This document shows positions 25,636 to 33,454 of a stretch of 47,793 bases of DNA, one piece after another. A model generated the notes under the pieces. The model had not been told where the DNA came from and made no database searches. It saw nothing but the letters and a program-made list of their open reading frames with translations. A program made the position numbers and the translations under genes. This DNA comes from Sphingomonadales bacterium (GTDB taxonomy: Bacteria > Pseudomonadota > Alphaproteobacteria > Sphingomonadales > Sphingomonadaceae), in the NCBI GenBank assembly GCA_017309275.1, contig JAFKLT010000068.1, positions 1-47,793 of the forward strand. Direction: 5' to 3'. Position 1 is the first letter of the stretch. Each line of letters opens with the position of its first letter.

Positions 25636-27342
25636 TCACTCCCAATATCGGGCCCAATTCTCTGCGGCGACGAATGTGAGGATCCTGTCGATGCGATCCG
25701 TGCCGCGCCAGCTTGGGTCTTCGGGTGTGTCAAGAAGAGCAAGATCCAAGATCCCCGACTCCGCAAGGATCCCGCCGCGTAGGCGATCGTGGAGCGCAGA
25801 TCGGTGGGCGCGATAGATCGACAGGTGAAAGTCGCCAGGTCCGCCCTTTTGTGTTCGCGCGGTGATCAACTCCGGTAAACATCCCTCGAATGCTTTTCTC
25901 GCCACAGCGCGATTCTGTCCTCCGGCGATCCAATCCCAAGTCGGGATCGCAAGACAGGCTTCGATGATCGGCTGCGACATCAGCGGGGCAATGTGGGGAG
26001 GCATCGTCGCGCGCGGATAAAGCTCGATGCCCTTCTGCGCTCGCATCAGAAATGCGGCGTGTACAGTCTTCCCCGGAAGAATGTCGTCAGGCGCATCGAG
26101 CCAGGGGTGGGAGGCGCCCTCCGCCCTGATCTTTCGTCCGACTTCCTTTCCCAGGCCCGCAAGATTGATGAGAGGACTATGCCGCCCTCGATTTCGTCGA
26201 TAGCGGTCCCAGCCGTGCTTCAAGACGGTCTTGGTATCGGCTCCGGTCAACAGGGTGAGATCGTAAAGGGTGGACGCGAGGGATGGCCGCGGACCTTCGG
26301 CCAGAAGCCGATCAATAAAGGGCACAGCGCTTCGTACACCACAAAGGATGCCGTCGCCGCCATTGCCGGAAAAGAAGGCATCGACGGGTAGTTGGCCGAG
26401 CAAGCGCCGATGGATCGCCTCATTGGTCTGCTTGTAGAGCGGAGCAACGGGCCAAGGATGATGTGGCGCTGCCGAGACGGTGACGTCAATGTCTTGCAGC
26501 TCGCGATGCTCCTCGATCAGCAGCGTGCCGATCGACTCTGCAAGCGCCCGGGCGTACCTGCGCTCATCTCCATCGAAATCGGGGCTCACCAGATTCAGAC
26601 AGGTCAGCCTCTTGGCCATATTCGCTGCCGAGGCCGCAACAATCGAGGAGTCGAGCCCGCCCGACACGCCGACCATGATCGAGGGGAAGCAGGTAGCCCA
26701 CGCTCCGACGCAGTCCGCTATCGTGCGCCTCAATGCGTCAGCCATATCGTCGGCGCCAAGGCCGGAACTGGCGACATGATCCCAAGGCGACCAATATTGC
26801 TCGGTCCGTAATTCACCCTTGTCGATGACCAGGCATTCGCTGGCGATCAGTTCTTCGACGTCCGATACACATGTCCGTCGCCCCCGAAGATCGCCACCCG
26901 CCAGGATGCGAGCGATCTCATCGAGATTTGCCGAACCAGGGGCGGGGTTAGCGAGGTCAGTAATCGATCCTGCAAGCGTCACGCGGCCGCGATCGCGGCG
27001 GACATAGCAAGGAAGAAGTCCCGATGGATCGCGAAATATCCGTACCGCACCCCCTGGGTCGGCATGGACCATGACGTAACCGCCCCAATATTGCCTCAGC
27101 AGCCGTTGCGCATCATTGGCCGCAAGACCATCGCCCTCGCCGACTTCAAAAGCCTCGACCCGGCGGCTGGGTGGGCCTCTCGTAAAAAGATGACCGATGA
27201 TGACGGTCCGAGGAGGCACTGCGATTGCCGGTTCGGCGGTCCATATCCTCACGCCAGATATTTCGAAAGTCGGCGGTCCCTGCTGCTCCGGAGCCTGACG
27301 GTTGGTCGACATCTCGACCTCAATTCGAAACCCGCCTTTCAT
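25636..27342 (-). CDS. Lasso peptide cyclase (C protein)
   Basis: A 568-residue asparagine-synthetase-like enzyme that activates the side chain of Asp/Glu at core position 9 with ATP and closes the macrolactam ring with the amino group of Gly1. The N-terminal glutaminase-like part (about 1-190) lacks the nucleophilic Cys2 of true asparagine synthetase. The synthetase part has the ATP-binding SGGLDSS at 227-233 and GNGGDG further on, and ends FVAAENWARYWE. The ATG at 27342 overlaps the stop of the B gene by one base (TGATG). A start at 27312 (MSTNRQ) with an upstream GAGG is a real alternative. Confidence 0.9.
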   Translation of the reverse strand: MKGGFRIEVEMSTNRQAPEQQGPPTFEISGVRIWTAEPAIAVPPRTVIIGHLFTRGPPSRRVEAFEVGEGDGLAANDAQRLLRQYWGGYVMVHADPGGAVRIFRDPSGLLPCYVRRDRGRVTLAGSITDLANPAPGSANLDEIARILAGGDLRGRRTCVSDVEELIASECLVIDKGELRTEQYWSPWDHVASSGLGADDMADALRRTIADCVGAWATCFPSIMVGVSGGLDSSIVAASAANMAKRLTCLNLVSPDFDGDERRYARALAESIGTLLIEEHRELQDIDVTVSAAPHHPWPVAPLYKQTNEAIHRRLLGQLPVDAFFSGNGGDGILCGVRSAVPFIDRLLAEGPRPSLASTLYDLTLLTGADTKTVLKHGWDRYRRNRGRHSPLINLAGLGKEVGRKIRAEGASHPWLDAPDDILPGKTVHAAFLMRAQKGIELYPRATMPPHIAPLMSQPIIEACLAIPTWDWIAGGQNRAVARKAFEGCLPELITARTQKGGPGDFHLSIYRAHRSALHDRLRGGILAESGILDLALLDTPEDPSWRGTDRIDRILTFVAAENWARYWE

Positions 27343-27983
27343 CAGACGGCGAAGATCGGTCGATAGTGGAGAACCATGTCCAAGGAGTCGGTCAGGACGG
27401 TATCGCCGACCTGAACCCAACTATGGGCGGCGAAGGGCATGGTGACGCCAAACACAAGCGAGGCTGCCACGCCGCGGCACCCAAGCATCCGTGCCATGGC
27501 AATGCCGCGCACGAGGCATTGGTCATCTGATGACATATAGCGCTTGGCGCGAACGAACGCGGCGGCGATTTCGCGGCAATCGTCCGCACTGGATGGCGCC
27601 AGTCGATCCGACCTGCGTCCCAGGCCGGTTACAATATCGGAAAGAGACTTGTTTTGAAGATCGCGGCGGGCTCGTCGCTGCTCCCAGATACAGAATATTG
27701 TCGTCGCCATAGAAGCCTTGGCGGTCGGCTCATCAACGAGACTGCGCGCAGCCAGCGGTGGAAGGATTGCAGGCGCAGGTTTACCGGTTTCATCGTCGGC
27801 AAGAAGGCCGAGGTCACGCAGATGATGTTCATCCGCAGACGTCCCGCCACCGCTCAGCACTCGGCCAAACTGTTCCGCTGATTGATCGGTGAGAAGAAAA
27901 TAGCGGTCGGCGGAGAGATCGAACAAGACGAAGCCACTGTCAAACTGACAGTAGTGCAGGCCCGATCGCAGCATGGCGGACAT
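27342..27983 (-). CDS. Lasso peptide leader peptidase (fused RRE-B protein)
   Basis: A 213-residue fusion of the two B-type functions. Residues about 1-75 are PqqD-like, the RiPP recognition element that binds the leader (HYCQFDSGFVLFDLSADRYF). Residues about 85-213 are the transglutaminase-like cysteine protease that cuts leader from core, with C156 in SSDDQCLVRG, H187 in AAHSWVQ and D199 in LTDSLDMV. A longer frame starts at 28034, but that ATG lies inside the A1-B hairpin; I chose the ATG at 27983, which matches the usual short lead before the RRE. No good ribosome site is visible at either. Confidence 0.88.
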   Translation of the reverse strand: MSAMLRSGLHYCQFDSGFVLFDLSADRYFLLTDQSAEQFGRVLSGGGTSADEHHLRDLGLLADDETGKPAPAILPPLAARSLVDEPTAKASMATTIFCIWEQRRARRDLQNKSLSDIVTGLGRRSDRLAPSSADDCREIAAAFVRAKRYMSSDDQCLVRGIAMARMLGCRGVAASLVFGVTMPFAAHSWVQVGDTVLTDSLDMVLHYRPIFAV

Positions 27984-28010
27984 TTCGATAATTGCGCGGG
28001 GCAATGCGAA

Positions 28011-28038
28011 TGGCGTGCCGCATGCGAGCGGCACGCCA
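28011..28038 (-). terminator. A1-B intergenic hairpin (attenuator)
   Basis: TGGCGTGCCGC-ATGCGA-GCGGCACGCCA forms a perfect 11-bp stem with a 6-nt loop right after the A1 stop and before B. No T-run follows. In lasso operons such hairpins keep precursor mRNA in excess over the enzyme mRNA; here that role is inferred from position. Confidence 0.8.
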
Positions 28039-28044
28039 CCGCTT

Positions 28045-28179
28045 TCAGTCGTCGGCCGTGATGCCGCCGGCGAACAGATAATGTTCGCCCTGATCCTCGT
28101 CGACCGGTCCGAGCGGCTCGATACCGCGGGTTTCGACGCTGATGGCGCCGAGGTCGATCAGTTCGTTGAAGTCTTTCAT
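28045..28179 (-). CDS. Lasso peptide precursor A1 (sphingopyxin I-like)
   Basis: A 44-residue precursor. Leader residues 1-18 begin MKDFNELIDLG and end SVETR with Thr at -2. The core starts at Gly19: ring GIEPLGPVD, closed from G1 to D9, then a 17-residue tail, residues 28-44, that includes GEHYLFAGG and ends TADD. From memory, this core is the same as sphingopyxin I from Sphingopyxis alaskensis; I could not verify it here. GGAAGAAGC precedes the ATG. It is the first gene of the minus-strand A1-B-C-A2 unit, followed by the strong hairpin. Confidence 0.93.
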   Translation of the reverse strand: MKDFNELIDLGAISVETRGIEPLGPVDEDQGEHYLFAGGITADD

Positions 28180-28693
28180 TGCTTCTTCCTTCCCAATTCG
28201 CGACCAGAATGAGTCGCATTCAGGAAGTTATGCCTCGGGCAGAGTGGCATCCATTTTATAATCCAATAATAATCGGATACCCATCAATCTCCCAAAAAAG
28301 TGACCGAGCCAAGGAAACGCACGTCGGGGCGCGCACCACTACCTTTAGCTTTCGCCTGGACATCCGTAGCGGAACCCGGTCACACACTTCAACAATTGCG
28401 AAGTGCGCGATTTCATCCCCGATCAACGGAACAATTAGCAATGACAACTGGAACCGAAATTGGATGTTTCTGCGAACTGCATCGAGGTTCGATGGACAGG
28501 TCTCCAAGACAGGGCCTGCGATAGCCGCAGCCGCTTCCCATTCGTAGACGGCTTATGGTCGACCTTGCAGATTCATTCCGATGCCACGATCCCAAGTGGT
28601 GACATTATGGGGACAAAACCCATCAAAGGCCGCTTTGTCACCAAACGTCGCAGTGCGCCTGGAGGTCTAAGTCACTGGAAAATGTAGGAAAAC
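28180..28693. other. Gene-free upstream region of the lasso operon
   Basis: About 510 bases with lower GC than the neighbours and no convincing gene. The minus-strand promoter of precursor A1 should lie within the first 120 bases; an AT-rich stretch near 28254-28272 (ATTTTATAATCC on plus) is a likely -10 area, but I cannot fix the boxes. The right end abuts the tRNA-derived attachment site. Confidence 0.5.
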
Positions 28694-28739
28694 TGGAGCG
28701 GGCGAAGGGATTCGAACCCTCGACCCCAACCTTGGCAAG
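28694..28739 (-). mobile_element. Attachment site: 3' fragment of tRNA-Gly(GCC)
   Basis: On the minus strand the sequence from CTTGCCAAGG (anticodon loop GCC) through the T-arm GGGTTCGAATCCC to the acceptor end CCCGCTCCA matches the last 46 nt of a tRNA-Gly(GCC) gene. The 5' half is missing: upstream sequence (28740 onward) does not pair or match. This is the expected product when an element integrates in a tRNA 3' end. The missing 5' half lies on the integrase side, so the integrated element extends rightward from here, and DNA left of 28694 is the host side. Confidence 0.82.
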
Positions 28740-28917
28740 AAATTACAGCAACTACGCCAGAACTTCTTTTTCTACGCCAAGGCACGAAAAAGCAAGCTTT
28801 TGTTGACTTCAGCCTACGATATTCTATCCTCGACCTACCCTGCGAAGCGGTGAATTTCTATTACGTCCTTATTACTTTTCGAATCTGCCACCCTCGCGTA
28901 ATATGATGGAGGAACTT

Positions 28918-30186
28918 GTGGCGCTTGCAAAGCTCAATAAGCGGACGGTCGATGCGCTGGCTGTACCAGCGACAGGCCAGGCGTTTCTTTGGGATACCGA
29001 GATCAAGGGTTTCGGTGTCCGTGTCGGCGCAACCGGGACGAAAACCTTCGTCATCCAGTATATGAATGAGGAAGACCGGGTTCGGCGAGTGAAGATCGGG
29101 CGCTTCGGCGTGATGACGGTCGAACAAGCCCGCGAGCTGGCAAAGATTCAGCTGGGCAAGGTCGCCTCTGGCGAAGATCCCGCAGAGGAGTCGCGTCGGG
29201 TCCGGAAGGATCTCAACGTCGCCGAGATGTGCGAATGGTATCTCGTCGAAGCGCGAGCCGGCCGCATTCTTGGACGGAAGAACCGCCCGATCAAGGACAC
29301 CTCGCTCAACATGGACGAGAGCCGCATCCGGACGCACATCATCCCGCTGATGGGCAAACGCCTCGTGCGGAAGCTGACGATCGCCGACGTCGAGGCCATG
29401 CAGAATGACATCGCCACGGGTCAGACCCGAAAGCCTCCCTCGGGCGGGCGCGGCGGCCGACCGACGGGCGGCGCCGGCGTTGCCGGGAGGAGCCTCGGCA
29501 CCCTTCAGGCCATTCTCGGCCACGCAAAGCATAAGGGGCTGATTGCAGAGCATCCCACGAAGGGCGCGAAGAAGCTCGCGACCAAGAAGAAGACCCGGCG
29601 TCTCAGCATCGCCGAGATCGAGCTGCTGGGCCGGGCGATCGGCCGGGCCGAACTGGGTTCCGAGAACCCCGTTGCGCTTGCCATCGTGAGAACGCTGCTT
29701 CTGACCGGCTATCGGCGGGAAGAGGCGCAGGCACTGCAGCGGCAGTGGGTCAACCCAATGGGCGGTTACGTCGCGTTCCCCGACACGAAGAGCGACGCGC
29801 AATATCGGGCGATTGGACCCGAGGCGATCAAGATCGTCGTCGCACAGCCCGAAATTGCCGGCTGCCCCTACGTCTTTCCCGCGTCGAATGGCGAAGGCCC
29901 GTTTACCGCCGTCAGCGACTGCTTGGCCCGGCTATGCCGCTCGGCCGGCATTGAGGGCGTGACGCCGCATACCCTGCGCCACACCTTCGGGAGCATGGCG
30001 GGCGAACTCGGCTTCTCCGAGCTCACGATCCGCGCGATGCTAGGCCACGCGTCGCAAAGTGTGACGCAGGACTATGTTCATATCGATGAAGCCGTGAAGC
30101 TGGCGGTCAGCCGCACTTCGGACGAGATCGCAAAACATCTCGAGACTGGCGTGAGGAAGGCGTCAAAGATGAAGTTCGCCGCCTGA
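28918..30186 (+). CDS. int: Tyrosine integrase with Arm domain
   Basis: A 422-residue phage/ICE-type tyrosine recombinase. Seen: the DUF4102-like arm-binding N-terminus (FLWDTEIKGFGVRVGATGTK, RRVKIGRFGVMTVEQAREL), a core-binding domain, and the catalytic set R in TGYRREEA, K in PDTKSD, H-x-x-R in HTLRHTFGS, H in MLGHASQ, and the nucleophile Y in QDYVHID. I chose GTG 28918 because GGAGG sits six bases before it; ATG 28903 is possible. It lies 180 bases from the tRNA-Gly fragment, its probable target, and its stop abuts that of the next, convergent gene. Confidence 0.93.
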   Translation: MALAKLNKRTVDALAVPATGQAFLWDTEIKGFGVRVGATGTKTFVIQYMNEEDRVRRVKIGRFGVMTVEQARELAKIQLGKVASGEDPAEESRRVRKDLNVAEMCEWYLVEARAGRILGRKNRPIKDTSLNMDESRIRTHIIPLMGKRLVRKLTIADVEAMQNDIATGQTRKPPSGGRGGRPTGGAGVAGRSLGTLQAILGHAKHKGLIAEHPTKGAKKLATKKKTRRLSIAEIELLGRAIGRAELGSENPVALAIVRTLLLTGYRREEAQALQRQWVNPMGGYVAFPDTKSDAQYRAIGPEAIKIVVAQPEIAGCPYVFPASNGEGPFTAVSDCLARLCRSAGIEGVTPHTLRHTFGSMAGELGFSELTIRAMLGHASQSVTQDYVHIDEAVKLAVSRTSDEIAKHLETGVRKASKMKFAA

Positions 30187-33100
30187 TCAGGGCGGCGAAC
30201 CGTCGCGCGCTTCCATTTGCTCGAGAAGCTGCACTCCGATGATCTCCAAATCGGACTTGCCGATATCGGCAACTCTCCGGATCGAGAGGTCATGCTTTAG
30301 TATGGCAAGGTCCATCATCAGATCGGGCTCACCATTCTCCTTCACATAAGTGGGAACCAGAATGAACGAGCCACCCGCGGGATAGTTATCGAGAAAAAAC
30401 CTCAGATTCGTGTCGGCGGCAGGTTCGAGCAGCTTGAGGCGGCTCGGCATGCTCACCAGCGTACCAGCGAAATCCCCTGGCTCGGTTCCCGCCATCAATA
30501 GCACCGCATAGTGGGACGGGGGCCGACCAGGTAGTTCGCGCAAGATCGCGATGTGGATAGCCCCTTCGACATCTCGTGCGCCGAACCGCTCGCGCCAACG
30601 CTCGAAAATTTGGCGTCCCGCCTCGCGATCCTCAAAATGCAATCCGACGATCGGGAGATCATGCTGCAGACCGAGCATCACGCCGATCCAGCGGGCCTGC
30701 TCCCATTGCGGAATGTCCAAGATCGAACGCACTTCGACGCTGCGGTGATCGCCAGTCGCGTATCGCTCGCTGATTGTTTCTTCTTCGGGATCAGCCTCTG
30801 GCACCCGTACAATTACCGGCCGGTCGGCCTTCGGCGGAAACCGCTCGAGCGATAGCTCGTTCCAGTCCGTCAGTCGCGACGCTGGACTGTTCATCGCCCG
30901 GATACGGCTGTTCGAACTCGCGACTGCGGCGCTGACGCGCTCAAGGAGTGATTCTTCCCGAAAAAGCTTCTCCAGAGATATTTTTTGCCGGTCCGCGAGT
31001 GAGGTCGCGACGAGCATCAGCGTCGAGAGAAGCAGGAATTGGCTATGGGTTCCGCTCTCACCGAGATGATCGGCGGGTGTCGATCCGGCAGGCCAATGAA
31101 GTTTGGCGCGCATGTTATTGCCATCGAAATCAACGCTCGGTGCCGTGGCAACATCGCTTTCCACGAGATCGATATCAAAGCGCTCGACGAATGCTCCGAT
31201 CCGCAGGCCGATAACCGTAGCAAACAGCGTGTCGATAACCGCCAGCAGGGTTTGGCCGGCGAGCAGCGCTGTGTCGCTGCCCGATAGATGCACCGCGACG
31301 CGCATGCCGATAACGCGGGTCTCGATGCTGTGCGGTTGCGGGCTGCCGGTAACCAGCGGCCGACCACCGAGGTCGCCCGCTGGCTGGTTGGCCGCGCGCG
31401 CGAACATGCCTTCGAGTCCCCCTTCCGGCTCCTCCTCGGGCTGACGTTCGCCCAGGCGCTCCGCATAGCCCAAGGCGTAGAGAAGCGCGCCGCAGGACAT
31501 AGGCAAACCAAGGCGTTCCAGAACCGTCGGGAGGCCCGCCATCACCTCGAAGTCATCGGCCGAGCTGTTGAGAAACTGGCAAGTGAGGACGCCATCAAAT
31601 TCCTTCAACCTCTCGTCGACGCGAACCTTCGAAGCGTCGTCGAGCGGCAGCAACTTTCGGCAACCATTCACCATCCGGATCGCGTCGAGCGCCTCGGGCA
31701 GCAGCCGCAACTCGATGTCGATCCAGATGAGGAGCATCAACGCGGGAACGAGGGTAACCGACGGATGGCTATCGTGCTCCGAATCCGCAATTATCGATGC
31801 GACAGCAAACAGCGCCGCGGCACGAGCAGCCCAGAGCGTGCCGGTGCCCCGATAGGCGACCGCGAGCATGTAGCTCGCTTCGATGAGCTCTTCCGCATAT
31901 TCGCGCTTGGTGAGCTGATGCGTGGCCCGTCCGAGTAGTCGAATTATCTCAAGGCGGTCGGCATTTGTGTCGAGCCGCCGCGCCCTTCGCAGCAGAATAC
32001 GTCCACTCTCGCCTTCGCCGACCCGCTTTCCCATGAAGGCTGCGAGCTTGTCGACCAGTTCACCATAGGCCGGATCGTTCCCGGCAAGCGGCCCCACCTC
32101 CTCGATCAGCTGCGAGAGCCGCTCCGCATCATATTCAGCGAGCCCCGACGCGGCTTCGAGGATAGCTTCGACTTCCTGCCAAAAGGGGGAGATTTCGTCG
32201 CGTCGGTCGAACGCAAGGGAGGTGATCTCGAGCATTAGCGAGGTCGTGCGCGCTTCGAGCGCATTGTTGGGACGGTCTTTCTGACCCGCCAAAAATTCGA
32301 GGCGAGCGACCAGCGCGGACCGGCGTTCCAAGAGGCGAACCTGTTCGGCTGAACGATAGCCCTGTGCGACCGCCGTAATCAGGCACTGCAGAAGGTTTGC
32401 AAGGCGTTCCGCGTGTCGCGCCGCGGGCGAGCCAAGCGCGAGTTCGGCGAACGCGTCAAATTCGCGGTCCAGGAGGTCAAAGTCGTCGAACCAGTAGAAG
32501 GCCGTCCATAGCCGCTGATAGCGTGCTTCGATCTGCTGGCTGAGCAGACCATGTTGATCGGCGATGCGGATCGCCCGTTCAAATCGCCCATGGGTCTCGA
32601 AAGGCGGCCGCTCCAACTCCTTCGAAAGCGTCGCAGCGAGCAGGGCGTCGGTCACGCGCTGCGCCTCGATGCCGGCATAAGCGGCCGGGTCCTGGATTTC
32701 CTTCTCCAGATCTTCGAGCTGCTGCGACCGCGCATAGTCAGCTGGCCCGACCCGCGCCTTCTCGTTTCGCTTCCCGACTCCGAGATAGTCGACAGCGATA
32801 TCCTGATTTCCGTGCGTCAGAACCCGGTCTATGATCCAGCTCCGGTCGAATATCTCGACGCGAAAGCCGAATTTCTCGGACAGCTCATCCTGAATCTTGG
32901 CGACATCTTTGGAGCGGCCGTAACGCGAGGTGGCGATGAACACCTTTGTATAGGGACGCCCCGTCGCCGCGATCCCCTCGATGTCCGATCGCGCCTTCTG
33001 CTGCCACTGCTTTTTCGCGCTGAAAGCAAACGCCCAGCGCTCGCTTCCCGAGTTGGCCTCGCCTACATAGTGAAGTGTCGTAATCTCGTCGGAGACCGCA

Positions 33101-33393
33101 AAGGTCTCACTGTCGGCCTTGCTGTCGCCACCGCCCTCCGGGCCCGTCGCAGGCTTCAGATTCTTGCAGACGATGCGCTCGCAAAGCTTGCGGCAGAAGA
33201 TCTCGAAATCATGGGTCTCGTTGCGCGCTGTGACATACTCGAGGCGCTGCTCCAGCTCATAGGCTTCGAGGATGAAGGCAGGCTCGGACCCGCTATCGGA
33301 AAACTCGTCAGGTCTCAGCTGGCGCATGAATTCCGAGGGAAGGATGGCGCGTGTGGCCGCAAGCTGATCGGCCGAATCGTCGGGCTGGTCCAT
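30187..33393 (-). CDS. Large nuclease-TPR protein, candidate defence gene
   Basis: A 1068-residue cytoplasmic protein I do not recognise by name. Residues about 60-170 look like a PD-(D/E)xK nuclease: FEIFCRKLCERIVCKNLKP, then GGGDSKADSET (D90), then WAFAFSAKKQWQQKA (K127/K128) and a helix-strand ending VFIATSRYG. Residues about 230-700 are helical and repeat-like, in the manner of TPRs, and the rest is a mixed alpha/beta region. This is the plan of many anti-phage proteins, a nuclease joined to a large sensor. It is next to the integrase and has a LexA-type box directly upstream. The function is inferred from fold and context. Confidence 0.65.
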   Translation of the reverse strand: MDQPDDSADQLAATRAILPSEFMRQLRPDEFSDSGSEPAFILEAYELEQRLEYVTARNETHDFEIFCRKLCERIVCKNLKPATGPEGGGDSKADSETFAVSDEITTLHYVGEANSGSERWAFAFSAKKQWQQKARSDIEGIAATGRPYTKVFIATSRYGRSKDVAKIQDELSEKFGFRVEIFDRSWIIDRVLTHGNQDIAVDYLGVGKRNEKARVGPADYARSQQLEDLEKEIQDPAAYAGIEAQRVTDALLAATLSKELERPPFETHGRFERAIRIADQHGLLSQQIEARYQRLWTAFYWFDDFDLLDREFDAFAELALGSPAARHAERLANLLQCLITAVAQGYRSAEQVRLLERRSALVARLEFLAGQKDRPNNALEARTTSLMLEITSLAFDRRDEISPFWQEVEAILEAASGLAEYDAERLSQLIEEVGPLAGNDPAYGELVDKLAAFMGKRVGEGESGRILLRRARRLDTNADRLEIIRLLGRATHQLTKREYAEELIEASYMLAVAYRGTGTLWAARAAALFAVASIIADSEHDSHPSVTLVPALMLLIWIDIELRLLPEALDAIRMVNGCRKLLPLDDASKVRVDERLKEFDGVLTCQFLNSSADDFEVMAGLPTVLERLGLPMSCGALLYALGYAERLGERQPEEEPEGGLEGMFARAANQPAGDLGGRPLVTGSPQPHSIETRVIGMRVAVHLSGSDTALLAGQTLLAVIDTLFATVIGLRIGAFVERFDIDLVESDVATAPSVDFDGNNMRAKLHWPAGSTPADHLGESGTHSQFLLLSTLMLVATSLADRQKISLEKLFREESLLERVSAAVASSNSRIRAMNSPASRLTDWNELSLERFPPKADRPVIVRVPEADPEEETISERYATGDHRSVEVRSILDIPQWEQARWIGVMLGLQHDLPIVGLHFEDREAGRQIFERWRERFGARDVEGAIHIAILRELPGRPPSHYAVLLMAGTEPGDFAGTLVSMPSRLKLLEPAADTNLRFFLDNYPAGGSFILVPTYVKENGEPDLMMDLAILKHDLSIRRVADIGKSDLEIIGVQLLEQMEARDGSPP

Positions 33394-33394
33394 A

Positions 33395-33409
33395 GAACAA
33401 GTCTAGAAC
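33395..33409 (-). promoter_or_regulatory. LexA-type SOS box
   Basis: On the minus strand GTTC-TAGACTT-GTTC fits GTTC-N7-GTTC and ends one base before the ATG at 33393. The layout is the same as at 13791: the box directly abuts the start codon. One chance match or so is expected in a window this size over both strands, so the site needs testing. Confidence 0.5.
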
Positions 33410-33454
33410 ATCGCGATTTCACACGCGAGCGGGAATTCCCTCCGGCATGCTCCG

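Noticed and set aside
28034-28034. ATG at 28034 as start of lasso gene B
   Set aside because: It lies inside the 11-bp hairpin after A1 and adds residues that do not fit the usual short lead before the recognition domain.
28694-28775. Complete tRNA gene
   Set aside because: Only the 3' part from the anticodon loop onward is present; no D-arm or 5' acceptor strand can be found.
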